The notes: generated from the sequence alone by a model not told the origin. Positions 1 through 8,350 are shown, counted from the stretch's first letter. The stretch is 64,000 bases of DNA from Gordonia sihwensis NBRC 108236 (GCF_000333035.1 NZ_BANU01000002.1:113569-177568), one strand, 5' to 3'. Translations and numbers: made by a program.

Positions 1-756
1 GAGAGTTTCAACACGATGCTGCGCGCGCTCGCCGAGTCGCGCGACAAGCAGGCCCGTCTCGTCGCCGACGCCGGACACGAACTCAAGACTCCGCTCACCT
101 CGCTGCGCACCAACCTCGAACTGCTCATCGCCTCATCGGCACCGGGTGCACCGCCTGTACCCGCGGCCGACATGGTGGAACTGCGCTCGGATGTGATGGC
201 GCAGATCGAGGAACTGTCGACCCTGGTCGGCGATCTCGTCGACCTCGCGCGCGACGACGCGCTGGAGGCCGTGCATCAGGAGGTCGCCCTCGAAGACGTC
301 ATCGACGCCGCACTCGAGCGGGTCCGGCGCCGGCGCGCCGACATCGACTTCGACGTGGAAACCGTTCCGTGGTTCGTCTTCGGTGAGGAGCACGGCCTCG
401 CGCGGGCGGTGCTGAACGTGCTCGACAACGCAGCGAAGTGGAGTCCGCCTGGCCGCACCGTGCACGTGCGGCTCCGTCAGGTGGGACCGGCCAGTGCCGA
501 GCTGACGGTGGCCGACGCGGGACCGGGCATCGCCCCGGAGGATCGCGAGATGGTGTTCGAACGGTTCTACCGCGCCGACGCGACTCGATCGATGCCGGGT
601 TCGGGCCTCGGCCTGGCGATCGTGCGGCAGGTTCTCACCCGTCTCGGGGGCTCGGTGGCGGCCGAGGGATCCGACCAGGGAGGTGCGCTGATTCGCATGC
701 GGATACCCGGTCTGCCGCACCATACTGAGCCCGATCCGATCGTCGTGAGACGCTGA
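1..756 (+). CDS. mprB: Sensor histidine kinase MprB, C-terminal part (5' truncated by window)
   Basis: This is the cytoplasmic kinase half of a membrane sensor histidine kinase. The reading frame is open from base 1, so the sensor and membrane parts lie outside the window. The phospho-accepting His is in the H-box AGHELKTPLTS. It is followed by an N-box (NVLDNAAKW), a G1 box (ADAGPGIAP), an F-box (FERFYRADATRS) and a G2 box (GSGLGLAIV), so the catalytic core is complete. The next gene is a PepD-type HtrA protease. mprB-pepD is the conserved mycobacterial order in which MprAB responds to envelope stress and controls pepD, which is why MprB is chosen over other kinases. The cognate regulator mprA would lie upstream, outside the window. 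Confidence 0.88.
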   Translation, partial: ESFNTMLRALAESRDKQARLVADAGHELKTPLTSLRTNLELLIASSAPGAPPVPAADMVELRSDVMAQIEELSTLVGDLVDLARDDALEAVHQEVALEDVIDAALERVRRRRADIDFDVETVPWFVFGEEHGLARAVLNVLDNAAKWSPPGRTVHVRLRQVGPASAELTVADAGPGIAPEDREMVFERFYRADATRSMPGSGLGLAIVRQVLTRLGGSVAAEGSDQGGALIRMRIPGLPHHTEPDPIVVRR

Positions 757-847
757 CGATCGTTCACAGGTACTCGGCAGGAACCTCGCAGTAACTCGGC
801 AACGGGGACTGAGCGGCTTCACAGAATGGTGCAATAGGGTTTAATCC

Positions 848-2254
848 ATGACCAACGGCGAACACCCCGGCAACGACGATTGGCGTCAGGTCCCCGGAGA
901 TCCGAATCAACCTCCGACCGGCGGACTTCCCACGAATCCCTACGGCAGTGCGGACGCTGGAAACCATTCACCGGGCTCGCCGTCGAACCCGCCCAGCGGT
1001 CAGTTCCCGTCGCCGCCTCCGGGAGCGACCGGCCCGCTCGGTCAGTACCCGCGGCCCGATCAGCCGAATGCGCCGTACTACCAGCAGCAGCCGGGCGGAA
1101 CCGCACCGCTAGGGCAGATGCCGCAGGCGACCGGATCGTCGTCGGCCGACGTTCCGCCGGCACGGTCGAACGGGGGCCGCAAGCTTCTCATCGGCGCCGT
1201 GGCCGTCGCGCTCCTCGCGGGCGGCGCGGGAGGAGCGATCGGCGCCTCGGTCGCGGGCGGTTCAAACAAAGACGGATCGTCGACGTCGAACGTCGTCGCC
1301 TCCGGACCCACCAACACCGCGCAGCCCAGTGCCGCGCCGGGTTCGGTCCAGGCCACCGCGGCCCAGGTCCTCCCGTCGGTCGTCTCGATCACCGTCGAGG
1401 TCGGGAATCAGGTCGGATCGGGCTCGGGCGTCATTCTCAGCGACAACGGCGTGATCCTGACCAACAACCATGTCATCAGCGCCGGCGGCGGTAAGCCCGC
1501 GGACAAGATCCTGGTCAGCTTCTACGACGGCAGTCGAGCGATGGCGAAGGTGCTCGGCACCGATCCCACATCCGACATCGCGGTCATCCAGGCCGACAAG
1601 ACCGGTCTGAGGCCGATCACCATCGGCTCGTCGGCCAACCTCTCGGTAGGCCAGGAGGTGATCGCCGTCGGGTCGCCGCTCGGACTCGAAGGGACGGTCA
1701 CGACCGGCATCATCAGTTCCCTGAACCGGCCGGTGTCCACCTCCGGCGCCGACGGTTCGGTGGAATCGGTGATGGACGCCATCCAGACCGACGCGGCGAT
1801 CAACCCGGGCAACTCCGGCGGTGCACTCGTCAACGCCAACGGTGCGTTGATCGGCATCAACACCGCCATCGCGACCGTGAACGGCGGCACTGAGCAGCAG
1901 TCCGGCAGCATCGGCCTGGGTTTCGCGATTCCGGTGGACCAGGCGATGCGGATCGCGAACGCGCTGCGCTCGGGCGGCCGTGTCCAGCAGGCGAGCCTCG
2001 GCGTCAACGTCCGGCCCAGCAGCGACGTGACGCAGCCGGGCGCCCAGGTGGTGAATGTCGTCGGCGGCGGTGCCGCCGATCAGGCGGGAATCCCGAAGGG
2101 CGCGGTCATCACGCAGGTCGAAGACCGCAAGATCGCTTCGTCGGACGCGCTCGTCGCCGCTATCCGTTCCTATGCTCCGGGGGATACCGTGAAGATCACG
2201 TACGTCGTCAACGGGCAGACCAAGACCGTCGACGTGAAGCTGGGCGCCAGCTGA
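848..2254 (+). CDS. pepD: HtrA-like serine protease PepD
   Basis: Membrane-anchored trypsin-like protease/chaperone of the HtrA (DegP) family, 468 aa. The first ~110 residues are a Pro/Gly/Gln-rich cytoplasmic segment. One hydrophobic helix follows (LLIGAVAVALLAGG), then the protease domain with the triad His in TNNHVIS, Asp in TSDIAVIQ and Ser in NPGNSGGAL. A C-terminal PDZ domain (about 370-460, GIPKGAVITQVED) completes it. It should act on the outer face of the plasma membrane in quality control of exported proteins. It lies 91 bp after mprB, as in M. tuberculosis, where PepD takes part in the MprAB/SigE stress circuit. ATG 848 gives the family's usual long cytoplasmic N-terminus. Confidence 0.93.
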   Translation: MTNGEHPGNDDWRQVPGDPNQPPTGGLPTNPYGSADAGNHSPGSPSNPPSGQFPSPPPGATGPLGQYPRPDQPNAPYYQQQPGGTAPLGQMPQATGSSSADVPPARSNGGRKLLIGAVAVALLAGGAGGAIGASVAGGSNKDGSSTSNVVASGPTNTAQPSAAPGSVQATAAQVLPSVVSITVEVGNQVGSGSGVILSDNGVILTNNHVISAGGGKPADKILVSFYDGSRAMAKVLGTDPTSDIAVIQADKTGLRPITIGSSANLSVGQEVIAVGSPLGLEGTVTTGIISSLNRPVSTSGADGSVESVMDAIQTDAAINPGNSGGALVNANGALIGINTAIATVNGGTEQQSGSIGLGFAIPVDQAMRIANALRSGGRVQQASLGVNVRPSSDVTQPGAQVVNVVGGGAADQAGIPKGAVITQVEDRKIASSDALVAAIRSYAPGDTVKITYVVNGQTKTVDVKLGAS

Positions 2255-2327
2255 TCGGCACCGGGCGCCCGGAGGACAAGCCACACACGAGCGCCGCGAC
2301 GGCGGTGCACTCGAGGAAGGTCGAATC

Positions 2328-2849
2328 ATGATTGACGCCGCAGAAGCCGAAGCCGAAGCCGTGGTCCAGGGCATCGTGACGCCGCGGGCCCTGGTGGTGG
2401 TGATCGACGACCGCGCCGTCGGCGGGGAGGATCACGATCTGCTGGGGCCGCTGGTGGTGGAACTGCTCGAGGAGGCGGACTTCCACGTCGACGCGACCAC
2501 CACGGTCTCCGGCGACGAGGTGGAGATCCGGAACGCGATCAACACCGCCGTGATCGGCGGCGTCGATCTCGTCGTCTCGGTCGGCGGTGTCGGGGTGGGG
2601 CCGCGGGACGTGACGCCCGAGGCGGCCGAGCCCCTGCTCGATCGTCGGCTGGCCGGCATCGAGGAGGCCATTCGCAGTTCGGGACTGTCCGCGGGCGCTA
2701 CCGACGCGGGGCTCTCGCGCGGACTCGCCGGCATCTCGGGGCAGACGGTCGTGGTCAATCTCGCCGACTCCCGCGCGGCCGTCCGTGACGGCATGGCGAC
2801 GCTGATCCCGTTGGCGCATCACGTCATCGCCGCGATCAGTGAGTTCTGA
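2328..2849 (+). CDS. moaB2: Molybdenum cofactor biosynthesis protein MoaB/MogA family
   Basis: Molybdopterin-binding protein of the MoaB/MogA family, 173 aa, expected to adenylylate molybdopterin before molybdate insertion by MoeA. The protein is a single Rossmann-like domain with the family's glycine/aspartate stretch (VSVGGVGVGPRDVTPEA, where canonical members have GGTG). It follows pepD by 74 bp, as moaB2 (Rv0984) follows pepD (Rv0983) in M. tuberculosis, and a moeA homologue lies at 10,484. The first ~20 residues (EAEAEAVVQG) are a short acidic lead. A Shine-Dalgarno (GAGGAAGG) precedes ATG 2328. The family is clear; the paralogue name rests on synteny. Confidence 0.85.
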   Translation: MIDAAEAEAEAVVQGIVTPRALVVVIDDRAVGGEDHDLLGPLVVELLEEADFHVDATTTVSGDEVEIRNAINTAVIGGVDLVVSVGGVGVGPRDVTPEAAEPLLDRRLAGIEEAIRSSGLSAGATDAGLSRGLAGISGQTVVVNLADSRAAVRDGMATLIPLAHHVIAAISEF

Positions 2850-3018
2850 GACGTCTTCGGCCGACCGGTCGGAGGAGGAGGCGTGGCGTCGCAAGCGGCG
2901 CCTCGACGCCGTCTTCGGCGATGAATTGCCCGAGGTCAGGACCGACCCGGGCGAAGACGCGCATTCCGGGCGTGGTCGTCGTTGGTACGACGAGAACCGG
3001 CCCCCACACCATAACTAG
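2839..3018 (+). CDS. Small conserved hypothetical protein (59 aa)
   Basis: A GTG-started frame overlaps the end of the moaB2 gene and encodes 59 residues. It is charged throughout: an acidic start (SEEEAW), an Arg-rich patch (RRKRRLDAVFGDELPE), and a C-terminus ending in RRWYDENRPPHH. Actinobacteria of this group often carry small proteins with the pattern RLDAVFGD...P and a terminal WY.ENRPPHH downstream of this locus; that resemblance is recalled, not searched. The overlap suggests translational coupling to moaB2. Function is unknown. No membrane segment or cysteines are present. Confidence 0.65.
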   Translation: MSSETSSADRSEEEAWRRKRRLDAVFGDELPEVRTDPGEDAHSGRGRRWYDENRPPHHN

Positions 3019-3175
3019 CGGGTAAGTGACCCTTCTCACGTGAAATCCGGCAATCCTCTCCGGCGCCGAGCGGCGACTGTGCGGCTGGGTTAATCTAAGC
3101 CGCGGCTGAGAATCCATTATCTGCCGCACAGTCTTAAGCCGACCATGGTGTCGGTCACGTTGAAGGGTGATACGT

Positions 3176-3805
3176 GTGAAGTTCAGTGGTGTCGGTAAGC
3201 GCCGCGCTGCAGCCCTGGCTGCAGTCGCGCTCACCGCAGTAACCGGAGCAGTAGTCGGAGCAGGTCAGGCTGACGCAGGTCGTCTGCCGGGTGGCCACAC
3301 CAAGGCCGTCGGTGTCGACGGCCAGGTGGTGGAGATCTCGCGCAGCGGCGAGAGCAGCCGGATCATGCCGTCGTTGGCCGCCAACGGTGCGGGCCGCGCG
3401 GCCGCCGTGTCGGGAACCTACAAGACGACCTTGAGCAAGGGCACCGGTGTCATGACCGTCGGTTACCTGGTCGGTTGCCAGGTGAACCTGACGGGCTTCA
3501 AGGGCACTCTCTCCGGATCGATTGATCTAACGAAAGCTAGCGTGAGCGCTGGACTGTCTGTGCCTCTGGCACCGGGCCAGGTCGTATTCGCTACGACCGA
3601 CAAGCTCACCCTCAAGAAGGGTAAGGGCACGGTCATGGTCGACAGCTTCTCGATCGACGTGCAGCAGTGCGGCGGCTACGCCTCGGCACGCTCGGTGGTT
3701 CGGGTCGTCGCGGCCGACGGCTACGACGCCCAGGAGAAGTCCCTGTCCGGCAACAGCGGTTACGTGCAGGCCAACCTGCTCGGCACCCCGTTCAGCCTCG
3801 GCTGA
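3176..3805 (+). CDS. MspA-family mycolic-membrane porin (copy 1)
   Basis: Secreted outer-membrane porin of the MspA family, 209 aa, expected to form octameric channels across the mycolic acid layer for small hydrophilic solutes. The N-terminus is a signal peptide (GKRRAAALAAVALTAVTGAVV, cleaved near GQADA). The mature part has the family features: repeated beta-strand patterns, VGYLVGCQVN in the middle, a second Cys in VQQCGGYASARS, and a C-terminus ending in LLGTPFSLG. GTG 3176 is preferred over GTG 3167 because the GAAGGG ribosome site ends 8 nt before it. The next gene is a paralogue 30 bp downstream, so the pair is probably one transcript. A lineage-specific channel specificity cannot be read from sequence. 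Confidence 0.85.
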   Translation: MKFSGVGKRRAAALAAVALTAVTGAVVGAGQADAGRLPGGHTKAVGVDGQVVEISRSGESSRIMPSLAANGAGRAAAVSGTYKTTLSKGTGVMTVGYLVGCQVNLTGFKGTLSGSIDLTKASVSAGLSVPLAPGQVVFATTDKLTLKKGKGTVMVDSFSIDVQQCGGYASARSVVRVVAADGYDAQEKSLSGNSGYVQANLLGTPFSLG

Positions 3806-3835
3806 CCCGAGATCACAGACTCACGAGGTAGAAGA

Positions 3836-4471
3836 ATGAACAAGCGCGTAGTCCGCGGTCTCACCGCGTCCGCAGCACTCGTCGGCGCCGTCGCCGCCGG
3901 CGCCACGCTCGCCGCTCCGGCCAATGCGGTCGCACTGCCGAGCGTCTCGAAGACCAAGTCGCTGCCCGAGGGCAGTGTCTCCATCAAGCTGTACGGCGAG
4001 TCGGCCAGGATCAGCCGCGCCGTCACCAGCACCCCTCTCTCGCGCGAGGTTCTGGTCTCCGGCAAGGTTCGCGTCACCACCACCGGTGGCGTCAAGGGCG
4101 GCAGTGTCAATGCCGGTTACATCGTCGGTTGCCAAGTCAATTTCGGCGCAAGTGCGAACGGCGGTGTGGGCGAGACGTACACGTTCGAGTCGGAGAAGGC
4201 TGCCCCGTCGGCGAACGCCGGCGGAGCGATTGAGCTTTCCCCGGGCAAGGCTGCTTACACGCCGGTCATCCATTCCGTGGTCGACGACTACGAGACCAAC
4301 GCGTTCACCTTCAAGAACGCTCAGGGCGGCGTCGCCTACAGCAACGAGCGCTTCGGCGTCGACGGCTGCGCGGGCTACGCCCAGGCGCGTGCCAAGGTGA
4401 CCGTCCGCGTCTCCACCGACACTTACGTCGGCAACGTGACGCTCTACGGCAAGCCGTTCAGCATCGGCTGA
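3836..4471 (+). CDS. MspA-family mycolic-membrane porin (copy 2)
   Basis: Second MspA-type porin, 211 aa. It has a signal peptide (MNKRVVRGLTASAALVGAVA, cleavage near ANA|VALP) and the same landmarks as its neighbour: VNAGYIVGCQVNFG, a conserved Cys in VDGCAGYAQARAK, and a C-terminal TLYGKPFSIG. It diverges widely from copy 1 in the loop between the two cysteines (about 130-180), so this is an old tandem duplication, not a recent copy. A good ribosome site (GAGGTAG) precedes ATG 3836. A strong hairpin terminator follows 16 bp after the stop. Confidence 0.88.
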   Translation: MNKRVVRGLTASAALVGAVAAGATLAAPANAVALPSVSKTKSLPEGSVSIKLYGESARISRAVTSTPLSREVLVSGKVRVTTTGGVKGGSVNAGYIVGCQVNFGASANGGVGETYTFESEKAAPSANAGGAIELSPGKAAYTPVIHSVVDDYETNAFTFKNAQGGVAYSNERFGVDGCAGYAQARAKVTVRVSTDTYVGNVTLYGKPFSIG

Positions 4472-4487
4472 CCGAGCACCAGGCGAA

Positions 4488-4523
4488 AAAGGGCCGCGAC
4501 CTCCGAGGAGGTCGCGGCCCTTT
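4488..4523. terminator. Bidirectional rho-independent terminator
   Basis: A perfect 16-bp stem (4488-4503 paired with 4508-4523) with a 4-nt loop, A-rich on the left and T-rich on the right, lies between the convergent porin and heme oxygenase genes. The A/T flanks on both sides would let it stop transcription from either direction. Confidence 0.9.
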
Positions 4524-4555
4524 CCTGTGCCGGTGGCTTTCGAGCCGGGCGCCGG

Positions 4556-5239
4556 TCAGCGGCGGTAGTCGTCCAGCAGGCCGACCAGTTCGGCGAAGAG
4601 TTGCTGGTTGAGTCGGAAGGCCACCCGGACCTCGTCGACGATGCGCTCGCGGTCGGCGGCGCTGAGCGAATCGCCGATCGCGTCGAGCTTGGCCCGGTAC
4701 GCGTCCTTGTAGGGCTTGTTCGCGGTGGCGAGCTCGAAGGAGTACATCGAGACGCCCTCGCCGCCGAGCTCGAACTCCCGGTCCAGGAGGCGGCCGATGG
4801 CCTGGCCGCCGGACAGGTCGCCGAGGTAGCGCGTGTAGTGGTGAGCCACCAGATGGCCACCCCACGACGCGGATTCGGTGATGCGCGCGGCATAGGCGTC
4901 GGCGGCCGGAGAGTCGACCGGCTCGGGAACGATGCCCCCGCGCGCGCTCCAGTGAGCCAGATCGGCGTCGATCGTCGCGACCCGCTCCAGCGCCGGGTCG
5001 TGGACCAGTGACACCTGGGGGTCGTCGGCGAGGGCACGCGATGCGCGCTCGAGCGCGTCGTACACGATGCGCAGGCGCTGCAGGTAAGCGATGTACCCAG
5101 CCTCGTTGATCCGGCCGGCCAGCAGCTCAGAGATGAACTCGGAGTTCTCGGCCTGCTCGTGCTCGGAGGACGATCCCTGCTTCATCTGCTCCGACAAGCG
5201 GAGGTCTGCCGCGAGGTCGGGAGATGCGGTGGTCGGCAT
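4556..5239 (-). CDS. hmuO: Heme oxygenase (HmuO type)
   Basis: Cytoplasmic heme oxygenase, 227 aa, which opens heme to biliverdin, CO and ferrous iron and so releases iron from host or environmental heme. The proximal iron ligand is His27 in SSEHEQAEN, close to the position in corynebacterial HmuO. The distal helix carries the glycine-rich kink GDLSGGQAIGR that lets the heme bend. Length matches the family. ATG 5239 is chosen over an upstream start because AAGGGG lies 7 nt before it. An IdeR/DtxR-like box overlaps the promoter region (5264-5282), so repression under iron sufficiency is expected. No heme importer genes lie beside it. Confidence 0.93.
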   Translation of the reverse strand: MPTTASPDLAADLRLSEQMKQGSSSEHEQAENSEFISELLAGRINEAGYIAYLQRLRIVYDALERASRALADDPQVSLVHDPALERVATIDADLAHWSARGGIVPEPVDSPAADAYAARITESASWGGHLVAHHYTRYLGDLSGGQAIGRLLDREFELGGEGVSMYSFELATANKPYKDAYRAKLDAIGDSLSAADRERIVDEVRVAFRLNQQLFAELVGLLDDYRR

Positions 5240-5263
5240 AACGTCCCCTTCAGAGATCGAGTT

Positions 5264-5282
5264 AAAGGCAAGGCTAAGGTAA
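5264..5282 (-). promoter_or_regulatory. Putative IdeR/DtxR iron box before hmuO
   Basis: The 19-mer AAAGGCAAGGCTAAGGTAA matches the IdeR consensus TTAGGTTAGGCTAACCTAA at 13 of 19 positions, including the central AGGCTAA block. It lies 25-43 bp upstream of the heme oxygenase start, a typical operator position. Confidence 0.6.
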
Positions 5283-5322
5283 CAATTTCGCGTCGTACAC
5301 GCGAGTCGGAGTGCCCGAAAAC

Positions 5323-5360
5323 GACGCACGGCACCCGCCCCGCAGCGGGTGCCGTGCGTC
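5323..5360 (-). terminator. Terminator downstream of mscL
   Basis: A perfect 16-bp inverted repeat (5323-5338 with 5345-5360) with loop CCCGCA lies just past the mscL stop on the minus strand and before the hmuO promoter. It lacks a long T run, as is usual for high-GC actinobacterial terminators. Confidence 0.8.
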
Positions 5361-5388
5361 TCGTCGAGAATTCGGTCTCGTCGATGAG

Positions 5389-6192
5389 TCAGCGTGAGTG
5401 ACGCGGCGCGTCACCGGGATTCTGACCCGGAGGCGGCGGGTACTGGCCCGGAGCGTACTGACCCGGGGGCAGATTGCCCGGAGGCGGGTACTCGCCCGGC
5501 GCCGGATTCGGGGTCGGAAAGCCTCCGGTCGGCGGGCCGGACGGCGGCGTGAAACCCTGGTGCCCCGGCTGCTGCTCGTGCTGCGGGTGGGCCTGCGGCG
5601 GAGCCTGCTGCGCCTGAGGCGGGATGTTCATGGTCTGCGTCCGATCGCCGTAGCCGGGTGACGGGGGAGGCGCCATCGGCGCAGGCGTCGGTGCCGGCTC
5701 GCGGTTCGCGCGATCGGCGGCAGCCATCTCCGCCTCCTTCGCGGCCTTCTCGGCTTCGTCGCGCTCCTTGGCGTCGGGGTCGAGGGCATTGCGGATCTGC
5801 GTCAGCAGGACGATCTCGGGATCCGGATCCTCCTCCTTGTCCTGGAGCTTCCGGAGTTCCTGCAGCTTGTTGTACGGAACGACGATCAGGAAGTAGACCA
5901 CCGCGGCGACGATGATGAAGTTGATGACCGCGGAGATGACGGCACCGAAGTCGAGGAAGGTCGCGGGGTCGTCGGACTTGATCGAGAATCCGAACCCGCA
6001 GATCTGGGCGGGGCCACTGGCGGCGCCGTCCGCGGTGGGGCAGTCGCCGCTGGGAATCGTGGCGAGGAGGGGATTGATGATCTTCTCGGTGAATGCGGTG
6101 ACAATCGCCGTGAACGCCGCACCGATAATCACCGCTGTGGCCAGTTCGACCACATTGCCCCGCATTATGAAGTCTTTGAAACCTTTGAGCAC
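5389..6192 (-). CDS. mscL: Large-conductance mechanosensitive channel MscL with long Pro-rich tail
   Basis: Homopentameric tension-gated channel that vents solutes on hypo-osmotic shock. The N-terminal MLKGFKDFIMRGNVVELATAV and TM1 (IIGAAFTAIVTAF) are canonical. TM2 is INFIIVAAVVYFLIVVPYN. The external loop carries two Cys (GDCPTAD, QICGFGF) that could form a disulfide. The family norm is about 130-150 aa; here it is 267 aa, with the extra ~130 residues a Lys/Glu/Ala helix followed by a Pro/Gly/Gln-rich tail (GQYAPGQYPPPPGQ). The tail is cytoplasmic by topology and looks disordered. mscL follows moaB2 in the mycobacterial order. Confidence 0.93.
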   Translation of the reverse strand: MLKGFKDFIMRGNVVELATAVIIGAAFTAIVTAFTEKIINPLLATIPSGDCPTADGAASGPAQICGFGFSIKSDDPATFLDFGAVISAVINFIIVAAVVYFLIVVPYNKLQELRKLQDKEEDPDPEIVLLTQIRNALDPDAKERDEAEKAAKEAEMAAADRANREPAPTPAPMAPPPSPGYGDRTQTMNIPPQAQQAPPQAHPQHEQQPGHQGFTPPSGPPTGGFPTPNPAPGEYPPPGNLPPGQYAPGQYPPPPGQNPGDAPRHSR

Positions 6193-6287
6193 GCGCGTCC
6201 CCTCTGATCTTGGTGCTATTGCTGGTTGCTGAGTCTAAACCACATATAAAGGTTTCGTGCGGTGGAACAGGACCGTTCGGCTGTCAT

Positions 6288-6941
6288 TCAGTGGAGTATG
6301 ACGGCCAAGGCCATGTCTAATCCGGTCGATGCCACTCGGCGGGCCGCCTGCTCGTTCATCGCCAGAAGAATCGGCGTCGCCGCCGAGTTCATCGGTTTGC
6401 CCGACGGATTCGACGGTTCGCCGGCGACTATCGCGCCTCGGGCCAGAACGGTGGCCTCCGAATCGAGGACGTCCACCACGTCGCCCTGGCGGACCAGGGC
6501 GACGACCGACTCGTCGGCGGGGCGGATCGGCACCAGCCGCGCTCCCGGATCGCCGGTCAGTGCGGTGGGCAGCCGCGACGTGAGCAGCCGTGTCTCGGTG
6601 ATCATCTCGCCGCGGCGCACCGGTCCGGTCAGCTTGCGGCCGATCGCGGAGCCGGTATCGGTGAGCGCACCGGGAGGGGACAGGTCGGCCGGTACGGCAC
6701 GCGCGGCGAGATCCGCGGCGGTGAGGAGAGTGCCCGGTCGAAGATCGGTCGCAGCCGTCAGTACGATCGGCGAACCGACGTGCCGCCGCGATACGGCGAA
6801 TGCGCCGAGCGCGGCGATGACGAGAAGTGCCGCAGCGATTCGTCGAATCCGAATTGACCGAAATCGTCCAGTGCCGAGAATGGCCTGCACCCGAGACAAC
6901 GCGCTCGGTGAGAGGTGGCCGGGGCGATGCGAAATCGTCAT
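6288..6941 (-). CDS. SAF domain (CpaB/RcpC-like) membrane-anchored protein
   Basis: A 217-aa protein with an Arg-rich cytoplasmic start, one membrane helix (IAAALLVIAALGAFAVS, about 34-50) and an external SAF domain. The SAF part begins with VLTAATDLRPGTLLTAADLA and continues with GRKLTGPVRRGEMITETRLL, the pattern of CpaB/RcpC pilus-assembly and FlgA proteins. No Flp pilus genes are nearby. Mycobacteriales commonly carry such an orphan SAF gene next to mscL, so a general envelope role is more likely than pilus assembly. It is divergent from nhaA (113 bp between starts). Confidence 0.72.
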   Translation of the reverse strand: MTISHRPGHLSPSALSRVQAILGTGRFRSIRIRRIAAALLVIAALGAFAVSRRHVGSPIVLTAATDLRPGTLLTAADLAARAVPADLSPPGALTDTGSAIGRKLTGPVRRGEMITETRLLTSRLPTALTGDPGARLVPIRPADESVVALVRQGDVVDVLDSEATVLARGAIVAGEPSNPSGKPMNSAATPILLAMNEQAARRVASTGLDMALAVILH

Positions 6942-7054
6942 ACCTCAACAGTCCGCTGGGTGGCGCCGCCGGTCGTGGGCAATTCGCCGATTGTGGATGC
7001 GCACGCTCGCTCGACAACGATTTCCACAGATTCGGTGTCTGCAAAGATGTGTAC

Positions 7055-8323
7055 ATGAGCGATCACGGGGTCTACGGCCCATCGACGACCGACTCGGGGA
7101 CCGATCAGGGATCGTCGCGGCGACAGGCGTGGAAGGGCTGGATCAGCGGTGACATCCAGGGCGGCGCGGTTCTTCTGGTCGCCGCACTGCTCGGCTTCGC
7201 CCTCGCGAACTCGCCGTGGCGCGAGGGGTATCACTCGATGCTGGAAACCGTGGTGGGGCCGGCGTCGCTTCATCTCGACCTGTCGCTGGCCGAGTGGGCG
7301 GCCGACGGTCTGCTCGCGATCTTCTTCTTCGTCGTCGGGCTCGAACTCAAGCACGAATTCGTCGCAGGCAGTCTGCGTGACCCGCGCCGCGCCGGTGTGC
7401 CCGTGGCGGCGGCGGTGGGCGGGATGGTGGTTCCCGCACTCATCTATGTGGCGATCGTCGCCACCAACGATCCCGAGGCGCTGCGCGGGTGGGCGACGCC
7501 GACCGCTACCGACATCGCCTTCGCGCTGGCGGTGTTCGCGATCTTCGGCGCAGGACTGCCCAGCGCGCTGCGCGTCTTCCTGATGACACTCGCGGTGGTC
7601 GACGACCTGCTCGGAATCATCGTGATCGCCACGGTCTACACCGAGACCATCGACTTCGTGATGCTCGCGATCGGGCTGGTCTGCGTCGTGGCCTTCGGGT
7701 TCGCGGTGAGATTGCGTCGCACGCACTGGTGGATTCTGGCGCCGCTGGGGCTGGCCGCGTGGGGATTCGTCCACGCGTCCGGTGTCCATTCCACCGTGGC
7801 CGGCGTCCTCCTCGGTTTCGCGGTCCCCGCCGCTCTGGTATTCGACGAGCGTCACCCGCGCACCGAATCGTTCGCGGAGACCGTGGCGCCGATCTCGGCG
7901 GGCATCGCCCTGCCGTTGTTCGCGTTCGCCTCTGCGGGTGTGACGGTCATCGGGGTGGGGCACATCGTGCAGCCGGTGAGCATCGGCGTGTTCTGCGGTC
8001 TCGTGGTCGGCAAAGTGCTCGGAGTGGTGGTCACCACCTTCCTGGTGACACGGCTGACGCCGCTGCGTCTCGCGGAGGGCATCTCTGTGCGCAGCCTCGT
8101 GCCCGTGGGACTGCTGACAGGTATCGGCTTCACAGTCGCACTGCTGATCGCCGAACTGTCGTTCTCCGACGCCACCGGTCTCCCCGCGGATCACCAACCC
8201 GCGGCGAAGGTGGGGATCCTGCTCGGTTCGCTGGTCGCGGCCGTCCTCGGCGGTGCGTTGCTCCGGTGGGACGTGCGGCATGCGCGCGTGAACGGCGAGG
8301 CCGCCGTCGAGCTGGACGACTAG
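7055..8323 (+). CDS. nhaA: Na+/H+ antiporter NhaA
   Basis: Electrogenic sodium/proton antiporter of the inner membrane, 422 aa. The sequence shows the NhaA hallmarks: FFFVVGLELKHEF in the second helix pair, ATPTATDIAFAL in the TM4/TM11-type unwound assembly, and the adjacent aspartates MTLAVVDDLLGIIVIA that bind the ion. About ten or eleven further hydrophobic segments follow, ending with VGLLTGIGFTVALLIAEL. ATG 7055 begins a ~30-residue polar N-terminus before TM1; the ribosome site is weak. It supports sodium and pH tolerance. Confidence 0.93.
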   Translation: MSDHGVYGPSTTDSGTDQGSSRRQAWKGWISGDIQGGAVLLVAALLGFALANSPWREGYHSMLETVVGPASLHLDLSLAEWAADGLLAIFFFVVGLELKHEFVAGSLRDPRRAGVPVAAAVGGMVVPALIYVAIVATNDPEALRGWATPTATDIAFALAVFAIFGAGLPSALRVFLMTLAVVDDLLGIIVIATVYTETIDFVMLAIGLVCVVAFGFAVRLRRTHWWILAPLGLAAWGFVHASGVHSTVAGVLLGFAVPAALVFDERHPRTESFAETVAPISAGIALPLFAFASAGVTVIGVGHIVQPVSIGVFCGLVVGKVLGVVVTTFLVTRLTPLRLAEGISVRSLVPVGLLTGIGFTVALLIAELSFSDATGLPADHQPAAKVGILLGSLVAAVLGGALLRWDVRHARVNGEAAVELDD

Positions 8324-8350
8324 GCCGAAAGCACTCGATCCGCACCGTCG

